In this document: one piece after another, positions 12,893 to 27,100 of the stretch
Layout of the letters: each line of letters starts with the position of its first letter
Position numbering within the stretch: position 1 is the first letter of the stretch
NCBI RefSeq assembly: GCF_029227915.1
Contig: NC_079875.1
Span: forward strand, 21,323,001-21,387,000
Origin: Hydractinia symbiolongicarpus
Taxonomy: Eukaryota; Cnidaria; Hydrozoa; Anthoathecata; Hydractiniidae
Length of the DNA: 64,000 nt
Reading direction: 5' to 3'
The notes under the pieces: generated by a model
The model's input: the letters and a program-made list of their open reading frames with translations, nothing else
Told to the model about the DNA's origin: nothing
Database searches by the model: none
Program-made: the position numbers and the translations under genes

Positions 12893-15800
12893 ACCCTGCA
12901 AAAGGCCATATTACGGTCGTTATAGGGCTGTGCACGTAATTAAGAGAGCTCTAAAGCCACGGCGCTAAATAGAACCACTTGGAACGTTGTAGGGCATTGA
13001 GACTGGAAGGAATAGTCCAATGGTAAGCTGCACAGGCAGGTGAAACCACGTGATTTACGTGTGAGGCCTTTATTAGACTGCAAAAGGCCATATTACAGCC
13101 TTTATAGGACGATGCACGTAGTTAAGAGTGTTGAAAAGCGACGGCGCTAAGCAAAACGACTTGGGACGTTGTACCACATTGAGACTTGAAGGACTAGTCC
13201 AATGGTAACCTGCGCAGGCAGATGGAACCTCGTGATTTACGTGTGAGGTCTTTATTTGACTGCAAAAGGCCATATTAAAGCCCTTATATGATTGTGCACG
13301 TAGTTAAGAGTGTTCTAAGTCGACGGCACTAATGAAAATGACTTGGGATGTTGTAGCGCATTGAGACTGGAACGACTAGTCCAATGGTAACATGCACAGG
13401 CAGATGAAACCACGTGATTTACATGTGAGGCTTTTATTAGACTGGAAAAGGGCATATTATAGCCTTTGTAGGACGATGCACGTAGTTAAGAGTGTTCTAA
13501 AGCGACGGCGCTAATGAAAACAACTTGGGACGTTGTAGCGCATTGAGACTGGAAGGAATAGTCCAATGGTAACCTGGGCAGACAGGTGAAACCACGTGAT
13601 TTACGTGTGAGGTTTTTATTAGACTGCAAAAGGCCATAATACGGTCGTTATAGGACTGTGCACGTAATTAAGAGAGTTCTGAGGCCACGGCGCTAAGGAG
13701 AACCACTTGGAACGTTGTTGTGCATTGAGACTGGAAGGAATAGTCAATTGGTAACCTGCGCAGGCAGATGGAACCTCGTGATTTACGTGTGAGGTCTTTA
13801 TTAGACTGCAAAAGGTCATATTACAGCCTTTATAGGACTGTGCACGTAGTGAAGAGAGTTCTAAGGCGACGGCGCTAATGAAAACGACTTGGGACGTTGT
13901 AGCGCATTGAGACTGGAACAAATAGTCCAATGGTAACCTGCACAGGCAGATGGAACAACGTGATTTACGTGTGAGGCCTTTATTACCCTGCAAAACGCCA
14001 TATTACGGTCGTTATAGGGCTGTGCACGTAATTAAGAGAGCTCTAAAGCCACGGCGCTAAATAGAACCACTTGGAACGTTGTAGGGCATTGTGACTGGAA
14101 GGAATAGTCCGATGGTAAGCTGCGCAGGCAGATGAAACCACGTGATTTACATGTGAGGCTTTTATTAGACTGCAAAAGGCCATATTACAGCCTTTATAGG
14201 ACGATGCACGTAGTTAAGAGTGTTGAAAAACGACGGCGCTAGGGAAAACGACTTGGGACGTTGTACCACATTGAGACTTGAAGGACTAGTCCAATGGTAA
14301 TCTGCGCAGGCAGATGGAACCTCGTGATTTAAGTGTGCGGCCTTTATTAGACTGCAAAAGGCCATACTACGGTCTTTATAGGACTCTACACGTAGTTAAG
14401 AGTGTTCTAAGGCGATGGCACTAATGAAAACGACTTGGGATGTTGTAGCGCATTGAGACTGGAACGACTAGTCCGATGGTAACCTGCACAGGCAGATGGA
14501 ACCACGTGATTTACGTGTGAGGCCTTTATTAGACTGCAAAAGGTCATATTACAGCCCTTATAGGACTGTGTACGTAGTTAAGAGTGTTCTAAGGCGACGG
14601 CGATAAGGAAAACCACTTGGAACGTTGTAGTGCATTGACTATGGAAGGAATATTCCAATGGTAACCGGCGCAGGCATCTGAAACCACTTGAGTTACGTCT
14701 GCGGCCTTTATTGGACTGCAAAAGGCCATATTACAGCCTTTATAGGACTGTGCACGCAGTTAATAGTGTTCTAAGGCAACGGCGCTAATGAGAACGACTT
14801 GGGACGTTGTAGCGCATTGAGACTGGAACGACAAGTCCAATGGTAATCGGCGCAGGCAGCTGAAACCGCGTGATTTACGTGTTAGGCCTTTATTAGACTG
14901 CAAAAGGCCACATTACGGTCTTTATGGCACTGTGCACGTAGTTAAGAGTGTTCTAAGACCATGGCGCTAAGGAAAACCACTTTGAAAGTTGTAGTGCATT
15001 GACAATGAAAGGAATATTCCAATGGTAACCTCATAGGCAGATGTAACCCCGTGATTTACGTGTGAGGCCTTTATTGGACTGCAAAAGGCCATATTACAGC
15101 CTTTATAGGACTGTGCACGTAGTTAATAGTGTTCTAAGGCGACGGCGCTAATGAAAGCGACTTTGGACGATGTAGTGCATTGAGACTGGAACGACTAGTC
15201 CAATGGTAACCTGCGAGGCTAGATGGAACCATATGATTTACGTGCTAGGCCTTTATTAGACTGCAAAAGGCCATATTACAGCCTTTAAAGGACTATGCAC
15301 GTGGTTAAGAGTGTTCTAAGGCGACGGCGCTAATGAAAGCGAACTTGGACGTTGTGGCGCATTGAGACTGGAACGACTAGTCCAATGGTAACTTGTCCAG
15401 GCAGATGGAACCACGTGATTTACGTGTGCGGCCTTTATTAGACTGCAAAAGGCCACATTACGGTCTTTATAGCACTGTGCAGTTAGTTAAGAGTGTTCTA
15501 AGGCCATGGCGCTAAGGAAAACCACTTGGAACGTTGTAGTGCATTGACTATGGAAGGAATATTCCAATGGTAACCTGCGCAGGGAGATGGACCGGCGTGA
15601 TTTAATTGTGCGTCCTTTATTAGACTGCAAAAGGCCATATTACCGTCTTTATGGCACTGTGCACGTAGTTAGGAGTGTTCTAAGGCAACGGCGCTAATGA
15701 AGACGACTTGGGACGTTGTAGCGCATTGAGACTGGAACGACTAGTCCAATGGTAACCTGCGCAGGCAGGTGAAACCACGTGATTTACGTGTGAGTCTATA

Positions 15801-17055
15801 TTAGTCTTTAAAAGGCCATATTACAGCCTTTATAGCACTGTGCACGTAGTTAAGAGTGTTTTAAGGCCACGGCGCTAAGGAGGACTACTTGGAACGTTGT
15901 AGTGCAATGACACTGGAAGGAATAGTCCAATGGTAAGCTGCGCAGGCAGATGGAACCTCGTGATTTACGTGTGAGGTCTTTATTTGACTGCAAAAGGCCA
16001 TATTAAAGCCTTTATATGACTGTGCACGTAGTTAAGAGTGTTCTAAGGCGACGGCACTAATGAAAATGACTTGGGATGTTGTAGCGCATTGAGACTGGAA
16101 CGACTAGTCCAATGGTAACCTGCACAGGCAGATGGAACAACGTGATTTACGTGTGAGGCCTTTATTCGACTGCAAAAGGTCATATTACAGCCCTTATAGG
16201 ACTGTGCACGTAGTTAAGAGTGTTCTAAGGCGACGGCGCTAATGAAAGCGACCTTAGACGTTGTAGCGCATTGAGACTGGAACGACTAGTCCAATGGTAA
16301 CCTGCGCAGGCAGATAGAACCACGTGATTTACGTGCGAGGCTTTTATTACCCTGCAAAAGGCCATATTACGGTCGTTATAGGGCTGTGCACGTAATTAAG
16401 AGAGCTCTAAAGCCACGGCGCTAAATAGAACCACTTGGAACGTTGTAGGGCATTGAGACTGGAAGGAGTAGTCCAATGGTAAGCTGCCCAGGCAGAGGGA
16501 ACCACGTGATTTACGTGTGAGGCCTTTATTACACTGCAAAAGGCCATAATACAGCCTTTATAGGAAGATGCACGTAGTTAAGAGTGTTGTAAAGCGACGG
16601 CGCTAAGGAAAACGACTTGGGATGTTGTAGCGCATTAAGACTGGAACGACTAGTCCAATGATAATCTGCGCAGGCAGATGGAACCTCGTGATTTACGTGT
16701 GAGGCTTTTATTAGACTGCAAAAAGCCATATTACAGCCTTTAAACGACTGTGCATGCAGTTAATGGTGTTCTAAGGCGACGGCGCTAATGAAAGCGACTT
16801 TCGACGATGAAGCGCATTGAGACTGGAACGACTAGTCCAATGGTAAGCTGCGCAGGCAGATGGAACCACGTGATTTACGTGTGCGGCCTTTATTAGACTG
16901 CAAAAGGCCACATTACGGTCTTTATAGCACTGTGCAGTTAGTTAAGAGTGTTCTAAGGCCATGGCGCTAAGGAAAACCACTTGGAACGTTGTAGTGCATT
17001 GACTATGGAAGAAATATTCCAATGGTAACCTGCGCAGGGAGATGGAGCGGCGTGA
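12893..17055 (+). repeat. 29-monomer higher-order repeat, second copy lacking six monomers (about 4.16 kb)
   Basis: The match to the first copy begins at a shift of 5,273 bp, drops to 4,909 bp after about 14,150 and to about 4,184 bp after about 15,025. These steps equal losses of two monomers and then four. The second step is visible at 15,025, where the monomer with GTTCTAAGACCATGG continues into CCTCATAGGCAG, a combination split between 10,120 and 10,846 in the first copy. The match ends near 17,055, where this copy has TGATTTAATTGTGCGTCC and the first has TGATTTACGTGCGAGG. Confidence 0.78.
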
Positions 17056-18869
17056 TTTAATTGTGCGTCCTTTATTAGACTGCAAAAGGCCATATTACGG
17101 TCTTTATGGCACTGTGCACGTAGTTAAGAGTGTTCTAAGGCAACGGCGCTAATGAAGACGACTTGGGACGTTGTAGCGCATTGAGACTGGAACGACTAGT
17201 CCAATGGTAACCTGCGCAGGCAGATGAAACCACGTGATTTACGTGTGAGTCTATATTAGTCTTTAAAAGGCCATATTACAGCCTTTATAGCACTGTGCAC
17301 GTAGTTAAGAGTGTTCTAAGGCCATGGCGCTAAGGAAAGCCACTTGGAACGTTGTAGTGCATTGACAATGAAAGGAATATTCCAATGGTAACCTCACAGG
17401 CAGATGTGACCCCGTGATTTACGTGTGAGGCCTTTATTGGACTGCAAAAGGCCATATTACGGCCTTTATAGGACTGTGCAGGTAGTTAATAGTGTTCTAA
17501 GGCGACGGCGCTAATGAAAGCGACTTTGGACGATGTAGTGCATTGAGACTGGAACGACTAGTCCAAGGGTAACCTGCGAGGCTAGATGGAACCGGCGCAG
17601 GCAACTCAAACCGCGTGATTTAAGTGTGCGGCCTTTATTAGACTGCAAAAGGCCATACTACGGTCTTTATAGGACTCTACACGTAGTTAAGAGTGTTTTA
17701 AGGCCACGGCGCTAAGGAGAACTACTTGGAACGTTGTAGTGCAATGACACTGGAAGGAATAGTCCAATGGTAAGCTGCGCAGGCAGGTGAAACCAGGTGA
17801 TTTACGTGTGAGGCCTTTATTAGACTGCAAAAGGCCATATTACAGCCTTTATAGGACGATGCACGTAGTTAAGAGTGTTGAAAAGCGACGGCGCTAAGGA
17901 AAACGACTTGGGACGTTGTACCACATTGAGACTTAAAGGACTAGTCCACTGGTAACCTGCGCAGGCAGATGGAACCTCGTGATTTACGTGTGAGGTCTTT
18001 ATTTGACTGCAAAAGGCCATATTAAAGCCTTTATATGACTGTGCACGTAGTTAAGAGTGTTCTAAGGCGACAGCACTAATGAAAATGACTTGGGATGTTG
18101 TAGCGCATTGAGACTGGAACGACTAGTCCAATGGTAACCTGCACAGGCAGATGGAACCACGTGATTTACGTGTGAGGCCTTTATTCGACTGCAAAAGGTC
18201 ATATTACAGCCCTTATAGGACTGTGAACGTAGTTAAGAGTGTTCTTAGGCGACGGCGCTAATGAAAGCGACCTTAGACGTTGTAGCGCATTGAGACTGGA
18301 ACGACTAGTCCAATGGTAACCTGCGCAGGCAGATAGAACCACGTGATTTACGTGCGAGGCTTTTATTACCCTGCAAAACGCCATATTACGGTCGTTATAG
18401 GGCTGTGCACGTAATTAAGAGAGCTCTAAAGCCACGGCGCTAAATAGAACCACTTGGAACGTTGTAGGGCATTGAGACTGGAAGGAATAGTCCAATGGTA
18501 AGCTGCCCAAGCAGAGGGAACCACGTGATTTACGTGTGAGGCCTTTATTACACTGCAAAAGGCCATATTACAGCCTTTATAGGAAGATGCACGTAGTTAA
18601 GAGTGTTGTAAAGCGACGGCGCTAAGGAAAACGACTTGGGATGTTGTAGCGCATTAAGACTGGAACGACTAGTCCAATGATAACCTGCGCAGGCAGATGG
18701 AACCTCGTGATTTACGTGTGAGGCTTTTATTAGACTGCAAAAAGCCATATTACAGCCTTTAAACGACTGTGCATGCAGTTAATGGTGTTCTAAGGCGACG
18801 GCGCTAATGAAAGCGACTTTCGACGATGAAGCGCATTGAGACTGGAACGACTAGTCCAATGGTAAGCTG
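17056..18869 (+). repeat. Mosaic satellite segment with a register jump
   Basis: About ten monomers without a clear tandem long period. It joins types seen elsewhere: GAGTCTATATTAGTCTTT at about 17,250, CCTCACAGGCAGATGTGACC at about 17,392, and TAATACC-free GCGAGGCTTTTATTACCC at about 18,355. At 17,588-17,593 the text GATGGAACC runs straight into GGCGCAGGCAACTC, which repeats part of the same monomer and adds about 19 bp. Consistent with this, spacing of equivalent bases from 16,529 to 17,820 is 1,291 bp, that is 7 x 182 plus 17. Confidence 0.75.
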
Positions 18870-21800
18870 CGCAGGCAGATGAAACCACGTGATTTACATG
18901 TGAGGCTTTTATTAGACTGGAAAAGGGCATATTATAGCCTTTGTAGGACGATGCACGTAGTTACGAGTGTTCTAAAGCGACGGCGCTAATGAAAACAACT
19001 TGGGACGTTGTAGCGCATTGAGACTGGAAGGAATAGTCAATTGGTAACCTGCGCAGGCAGATGGATCCTCGTGATTTAAGTGTGAGGTCTTTATTAGACT
19101 GCAAAAGGTCATATTACAGCCTTTATAGGACTGTGCACGTAGTTAAGAGTGTTCTAAAGTGACGGCGCTAAGAAAAACGACTTGGGACGTTGTAGCACAT
19201 TGAGACTGGAACGACTAGTCCAATGGTAATTTGCGCAGGCAGATGGAACCTCGTGATTTACGTGTGAGGTCTTTATTTGACTTCAAAAGGCCATATTACA
19301 GCTTTTATAGGACTGTGCACGCAGTTAAGAGTGTTCTAAAGCCACGGCGCTATGGAAAACAACATGGGACGTTGTAGCACACTGAGACTGGAAAGACTAG
19401 TCCAATGGTAAACGGCGCAGGCAACTCAAACCGCGTGATTTAAGTGTGCGGCCTTTATTAGACTGCAAAAGGCCATACTACGGTCTTTATAGGACTCTAC
19501 ACGTAGTTAAGAGTGTTTTAAGGCCACGGCGCTAAGGAGAACTACTTGGAACGTTGTAGTGCAATGACACTGGAAGGAATAGTCCAATGGTAAGCTGCGC
19601 AGGCAGGTGAAACAACGTGATTTACGTGTAAGGCCTTTATTAGACTGCAAAAGGCCATATTACAGCCTTTATAGGACGATGCACGTAGTTAAGAGTGTTG
19701 AAAAGCGACGGCGCTAAGGAAAACGACTTGGGACGTTGTACCACATTGAGACTTGAAGGACTAGTCCAATGGTAACCTGCGCAGGCAGATGGAACCTCGT
19801 GATTTACGTGTGAGGTCTTTATTTGACTGCAAAAGGCCATATTAAAGCCTTTATATGACTGTGCACGTAGTTAAGAGTGTTCTAAGGCGACAGCACTAAT
19901 GAAAATGACTTGGGATGTTGTAGCGCATTGAGACTGGAACGACTAGTCCAATGGTAACCTGCGCAGGCAGATGGAACCTCGTGATTTACGTGTGAGGCTT
20001 TTATTAGACTGCAAAAAGCCATATTACAGCCTTTAAACGACTGTGCATGCAGTTAATGGTGTTCTAAGGCGACGGCGCTAATGAAAGCGACTTTCGACGA
20101 TGAAGCGCATTGAGACTGGAACGACTAGTCCAATGGTAAGCTGCGCAGGCAGATGAAACCACGTGATTTACATGTGAGGCTTTTATTAGACTGGAAAAGG
20201 GCATATTATAGCCTTTGTAGGACGATGCACGTAGTTACGAGTGTTCTAAAGCGATGGCGCTAATGAAAACAACTTGGGACGTTGTAGCGCATTGAGACTG
20301 GAAGGAATAGTCCAATGGTAACCTGCGCAGACAGGTGAAACCACGTGATTTACGTGTGAGGTCTTTATTAGACTGCAAAAGGCCATAATACGGTCGTTAT
20401 AGGGCTGTGCACGTAATTAAGAGAGTTCTGAGGCCACGGCGCTAAGGAGAACCACTTGGAACGTTGTTGTGCATTGAGACTGGAAGGAATAGTCAATTGG
20501 TAACCTGCGCAGGCAGATGGAACCTCGTGATTTACGTGTGAGGTCTTTATTAGACTGCAAAAGGTCATATTACAGCCTTTATAGGACTGTGCACGTAGTT
20601 AAGAGTGTTCTAAAGTGACGGCGCTAAGAAAAACGACTTGGGACGTTGTAGCACATTGAGACTGGAACGACTAGTCCAATGGTAACCTGTGCAGGCAGAT
20701 GGAACCTCGTGATTTACGTGTGAGGTCTTTATTTGACTTCAAAAGGCCATATTAAGCTTTTATAGGACTGTGCACGCAGTTAAGAGTGTTCTAAAGCCAC
20801 GGCGCTATGGAAAACAACATGGGACGTTGTAGCACACTGAGACTGGAAAGACTAGTCCAATGGTAAACGGCGCAGGCAACTCAAACCGCGTGATTTAAGT
20901 GTGCGGCCTTTATTAGACTGCAAAAGGCCATACTACGGTCTTTATAGGACTCTACACGTAGTTAAGAGTGTTTTAAGGCCACGGCGCTAAGGAGAACTAC
21001 TTGGAACGTTGTAGTGCAATGACACTGGAAGGAATAGTCCAATGGTAAGCTGCGCAGGCAGGTGAAACAACGTGATTTACGTGTAAGGCCTTTATTAGAC
21101 TGCAAAAGGCCATATTACAGCCTTTATAGGACGATGCACGTAGTTAAGAGTGTTGAAAAGCGACGGCGCTAAGGAAAACGACTTGGGACGTTGTACCACA
21201 TTGAGACTTGAAGGACTAGTCCAATGGTAACCTGCGCAGGCAGATGGAACCTCGTGATTTACGTGTGAGGTCTTTATTTGACTGCAAAAGGCCATATTAA
21301 AGCCTTTATATGACTGTGCACGTAGTTAAGAGTGTTCTAAGGCGACAGCACTAATGAAAATGACTTGGGATGTTGTAGCGCATTGAGACTGGAACGACTA
21401 GTCCAATGGTAACCTGCGCAGGCAGATGGAACCTCGTGATTTACGTGTGAGGCTTTTATTAGACTGCAAAAAGCCATATTACAGCCTTTAAACGACTGTG
21501 CATGCAGTTAATGGTGTTCTAAGGCGACGGCGCTAATGAAAGCGACTTTCGACGATGAAGCGCATTGAGACTGGAACGACTAGTCCAATGGTAAGCTGCG
21601 CAGGCAGATGAAACCACGTGATTTACATGTGAGGCTTTTATTAGACTGGAAAAGGGCATATTATAGCCTTTGTAGGACGATGCACGTAGTTACGAGTGTT
21701 CTAAAGCGATGGCGCTAATGAAAACAACTTGGGACGTTGTAGCGCATTGAGACTGGAAGGAATAGTCCAATGGTAACCTGCGCAGACAGGTGAAACCACG

Positions 21801-23345
21801 TGATTTACGTGTGAGGTCTTTATTAGACTGCAAAAGGCCATAATACGGTCGTTATAGGGCTGTGCACGTAATTAAGAGAGTTCTGAGGCCACGGCGCTAA
21901 GGAGAACCACTTGGAACGTTGTTGTGCATTGAGACTGGAAGGAATAGTCAATTGGTAACCTGCGCAGGCAGATGGAACCTCGTGATTTACGTGTGAGGTC
22001 TTTATTAGACTGCAAAAGGTCATATTACAGCCTTTATAGGACTGTGCACGTAGTTAAGAGTGTTCTAAAGTGACGGCGCTAAGAAAAACGACTTGGGACG
22101 TTGTAGCACATTGAGACTGGAACGACTAGTCCAATGGTAACCTGTGCAGGCAGATGGAACCTCGTGATTTACGTGTGAGGTCTTTATTTGACTTCAAAAG
22201 GCCATATTAAGCTTTTATAGGACTGTGCACGCAGTTAAGAGAGTTCTAAAGCCACGGCGCTATGGAAAACAACATGGGACGTTGTAGCACACTGAGACTG
22301 GTCCAATGGTAAACGGCGCAGGCAACTCAAACCGCGTGATTTAAGTGTGCGGCCTTTATTAGACTGCAAAAGGCCATACTACGGTCTTTATAGGACTCTA
22401 CACGTAGTTAAGAGTGTTTTACGGCCACGGCGCTAAGGAGAACTACTTGGAACGTTGTAGTGCAATGACACTGGAAGGAATAGTCCAATGGTAAGCTGCG
22501 CAGGCAGGTGAAACCACGTGATTTACGTGTAAGGCCTTTATTAGACTGCAAAAGGCCATATTACAGCCTTTATAGGACGATGCACGTAGTTAAGAGTGTT
22601 GAAAAGCGACGGCGCTAAGGAAAACGACTTGGGACGTTGTACCACATTGAGACTTGAAGGACTAGTCCAATGGTAACCTGCGCAGGCAGATGGAACCTCG
22701 TGATTTACGTGTGAGGTCTTTATTTGACTGCAAAAGGCCATATTAAAGCCTTTATATGACTGTGCACGTAGTTAAAAGTGTTCTAAGGCGACAGCACTAA
22801 TGAAAATGACTTAAGATGTTGTAGCGCATTGAGACTGGAACGACTAGTCCAATGGTAACCTGCGCAGGCAGATGGAACCTCGTGATTTACGTGTGAGGCT
22901 TTTATTAGACTGCAAAAAGCCATATTACAGCCTTTAAACGACTGTGCATGCAGTTAATGGTGTTCTAAGGCGACAACGCTAATGAAAGCGACTTTCGACG
23001 ATGAAGCGCATTGAGACTGGAACGACTAGTCCAATGGTAAGCTGCGCAGGCAGATGAAACCACGTGATTTACATGTGAGGCTTTTATTAGACTGGAAAAG
23101 GGCATATTATAGCCTTTGTAGGACGATGCACGTAGTTACGAGTGTTCTAAAGCGACGGCGCTAATGAAAACAACTTGGGACGTTGTAGCGCATTGAGACT
23201 GGAAGGAATAGTCCAATGGTAACCTGCGCAGACAGGTGAAACCACGTGATTTACGTGTGAGGTCTTTATTAGACTGCAAAAGGCCATAATACGGTCGTTA
23301 TAGGGCTGTGCACGTAATTAAGAGAGTTCTGAGGCCACGGCGCTA
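18870..23345 (+). repeat. 8-monomer higher-order repeat array (1,455-bp unit, about three copies)
   Basis: Equivalent bases recur at 19,640, 21,095 and 22,541, giving units of 1,455 and 1,446 bp (8 x 182 = 1,456). A preceding partial copy from 18,870 has only seven monomers (18,931 to 20,205 is 1,274 bp). Shared diagnostic text includes GGCGCTATGGAAAACAACAT, GTGTAAGGCCTTTATT and CGACAGCACTAATGAAAATG. The 9-bp shortfall of one unit is a small deletion at 22,301, where AAAGACTAG is missing after GAGACTGG. A 1-bp deletion (CATATTAAGC instead of CATATTACAGC) marks later copies near 20,755 and 22,209. The last copy diverges near 23,345. Confidence 0.85.
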
Positions 23346-24177
23346 AGAAGAACCACTTAGAACGTTGTAGCGCATTGACACTGGAACGACTAGTCCAATG
23401 GTAACCTGCGCAGTCAGGTGAAACCACGTGATTTACGTGTGAGTTTATATTAGTCTTTAAAAGGCCATATTACAGCCTTTACAGCACTGTGCACGTAGTT
23501 AAGAGTGTTCTAAGGCCACGGCGCTAAGGAAAGCCACTTGGAACGTTGTAGTGCATTGACAATGAAAGGAATATTCCAATGGTAACCTGCGCAGGCAGAT
23601 GGAACCTCGTGATTTACGTGTGAGGTCTTTATTTGACTGCAAAAGGCCATATTAAAGCCTTTATATGACTGTGCACGTAGTTAAGAGTGTTCTAAGGCGA
23701 CGGCACTAATGAAAATGACTTGGGATGTTGTAGCGCATTGAGACTGGAACGACTAGTCCAATGGTAACCTGCACAGGCAGATGGAACCACGTGATTTACG
23801 TGTGAGGCCTTTATTCGACTGCAAAAGGTCATATTACAGCCCTTATAGGACTGTGAACGTAGTTAAGAGTGTTCTAAGGCGACGGCGCTAATGAAAGCGA
23901 CCTTAGACGTTGTAGCGCATTGAGACTGGAACGACTAGTCCAATGGTAACCTGCGCAGGAAGATAGAACCACGTGATTTACGTGCGAGGCTTTTATTACC
24001 CTGCAAAACGCCATATTACGGTCGTTATAGGGCTGTGCACGTAATTAAGAGAGCTCTAAAGCCACGGCGCTAAATAGAACCACTTGGAACGTTGTAGGGC
24101 ATTGAGACTGGAAGGAATAGTCCAATGGTAAGCTGCCCAGGCAGAGGGAACCACGTGATTTACGTGTGAGGCCTTTA
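23346..24177 (+). repeat. Linking satellite segment between two HOR domains
   Basis: About 4.6 monomers connect the 8-monomer domain to the 38-monomer domain. It includes a GAGTTTATATTAGTCTTT monomer at about 23,440 with the CGCAGTCAGG variant otherwise seen at 10.5 kb, followed by types seen at about 17.9-18.5 kb. Nothing other than satellite is visible. Confidence 0.7.
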
Positions 24178-27100
24178 TTACACTGCAAAAGGCCATATTA
24201 AAGCCTTTATAGGAAGATGCACGTAGTTAAGAGTGTTGTAAAGCGACGGCGCTAAGGAAAACGACTTGGGATGTTGTAGCGCATTAAGACTGGAACGACT
24301 AGTCCAATGATAACCTGCGCAGGCAGATGGAACCTCGTGATTTACGTGTGAGGCTTTTATTAGACTGCAAAAAGCCATATTACAGCCTTTAAACGACTGT
24401 GCATGCAGTTAATGGTGTTCTAAGGCGACGGCGCTAATGAAAGCGACTTTCGACGATGAAGCGCATTGAGACTGGAACGACTAGTCCAATGGTAAGCTGC
24501 GCAGGCAGATGAAACCACGTGATTTACATGTGAGGCTTTTATTAGACTGGAAAAGGGCATATTATAGCCTTTGTAGGACGATGCACGTAGTTACGAGTGT
24601 TCTAAAGCGACAGCGCTAATGAAAACAACTTGGGACGTTGTAGCGCATTGAGACTGGAAGGAATAGTCCAATGGTAACCTGCGCAGACAGGTGAAACCAC
24701 GTGATTTACGTGTGAGGTCTTTATTAGACTGCAAAAGGCCATAATACGGTCGTTATAGGGCTGTGCACGTAATTAAGAGAGTTCTGAGGCCACGGCGCTA
24801 AGGAGAACCACTTGGAACGTTGTTGTGCATTGAGACTGGAAGGAATAGTCAATTGGTAACCTGCGCAGGCAGATGGAACCTCGTGATTTACGTGTGAGGT
24901 CTTTATTTGACTTCAAAAGGCCATATTACAGCTTTTATAGGACTGTGCACGCAGTTAAGAGAGTTCTAAAGCCACGGCGCTATGGAAAACAACATTGGAC
25001 GTTGTAGCACACTGAGACTGGAAAGACTAGTCCAATGGTAAACGGCGCAGGCAACTCAAACCGCGTGATTTAAGTGTGCGGCCTTTATTAGACTGCAAAA
25101 GGCCATACTACGGTCTTTATAGGACTCTACACGTAGTTAAGAGTGTTCTAAGGCGACAGCACTAATGAAGATTACTTGGGATGTTGTAGCGCATTGAGAC
25201 TGGAACGACTAGTCCAATGGTAACCTGCACAGGCAGATGGAACCACGTGATTTACGTGTGAGGCCTTTATTAGACTGCAAAAGGTCATATTACAGCCCTT
25301 ATAGGACTGTGCACGTAGTTAAGAGTGTTCTAAGGCCACGGCGCTAATGAAAGCGACCTTAGACGTTGTAGCGCATTGAGACTGGAACGAATAGTCCAAT
25401 GGTAACCTGCGCAGGAAGATAGAACCACGTGATTTACGTGTGAGGCCTTTATTACCCTGCAAAACGCCATATTACGGTCGTTATAGGGCTGTGCACGTAA
25501 TTAAGAGAGCTCTAAAGCCACGGCGCTAAATAGAACCACTTGGAACGTTGTAGGGCATTGAGACTGGAAGGAATAGTCCAATGGTAAGCTGCCCAGGCAG
25601 AGGGAACCACGTGATTTACGTGTGAGGCCTTTATTACACTGCAAAGGCCATATTACAGCCTTTATAGGAAGATGCACGTAGTTAAGAGTGTTGTAAAGCG
25701 ACGGCGCTAAGGAAAACGACTTGGGATGTTGTAGCGCATTAAGACTGGAACGACTAGTCCAATGATAACCTGCGCAGGCAGATGGAACCTCGTGATTTAC
25801 GTGTGAGGCTTTTATTAGACTGCAAAAAGCCATATTACAGCCTTTAAACGACTGTGCACGTAGTTAATGGTGTTCTAAGGCGACGGCGCTAATGAAAGCG
25901 ACTTTCGACGATGAAGCGCATTGAGACTGGAACGACTAGTCCAATGGTAAGCTGCGCAGGCAGATGAAACCACGTGATTTACATGTGAGGCTTTTATTAG
26001 ACTGGAAAAGGGCATATTATAGACTTTGTAGGACGATGCACGTAGTTAAGGGTGTTCTAAAGCGACGGCGCTAATGAAAACAACTTGGGACGTTGTAGCG
26101 CATTGAGACTGGAAGGAATAGTCCAATGGTAACCTGCGCAGACAGGTGAAACCACGTGATTTACGTGTGAGGTCTTTATTAGACTGCAAAAGGCCATAAT
26201 ACGGTCGTTATAGGGCTGTGCACGTAATTAAGAGAGTTCTGAGGCCACGGCGCTAAGGAGAACCACTTGGAACGTTGTTGTGCAATGAGACTGGAAGGAA
26301 TAGTCAATTGGTAACCTGCGCAGGCAGATGGAACCTCGTGATTTACGTGTGAGGTCTTTATTTGACTTCTAAAGGCCATATTACAGCTTTTATAGGACTG
26401 TGCACGCAGTTAAGAGAGTTCTAAAGCCACGGCGCTATGGAAAACAACATGGGACGTTGTAGCACACTGAGACTGGAAAGACTAGTCCAATTGGTAAACG
26501 GCGCAGGCAACTCAAACCGCGTGATTTAAGTGTGCGGCCTTTATTAGACTGCAAAAGGCCATACTACGGTCTTTATAGGACTCTACACGTAGTTAAGAGT
26601 GTTTTAAGGCCACGGCGCTAAGGAGAACTACTTGGGACGTTGTACCACATTGAGACTTGAAGGACTAGTCCAATGGTAACCTGCGCAGGCAGATGGAACC
26701 TCGTGATTTACGTGTGAGGTCTTTATTTGACTGCAAAAGGCCATATTAAAGCCTTTATATGACTGTGCACGTAGTTAAGAGTGTTCTAAGGCGACAGCAC
26801 TAATGAAAATTACTTGGGATGTTGTAGCGCATTGAGACTGGAACGACTAGTCCAATGGTAACCTGCACAGGCAGATGGAACCACGTGATTTACGTGTGAG
26901 GCCTTTATTAGACTGCAAAAGGTCATATTACAGCCCTTATAGGACTGTGCACGTAGTTAAGAGTGTTCTAAGGCCACGGCGCTAATGAAAGCGACCTTAG
27001 ACGTTGTAGCGCATTGAGACTGGAACGAATAGTCCAATGGTAACCTGCACAGGCATATGGAACAACGTGATTTACGTGTGAGGCCTTTATTACCCTGCAA

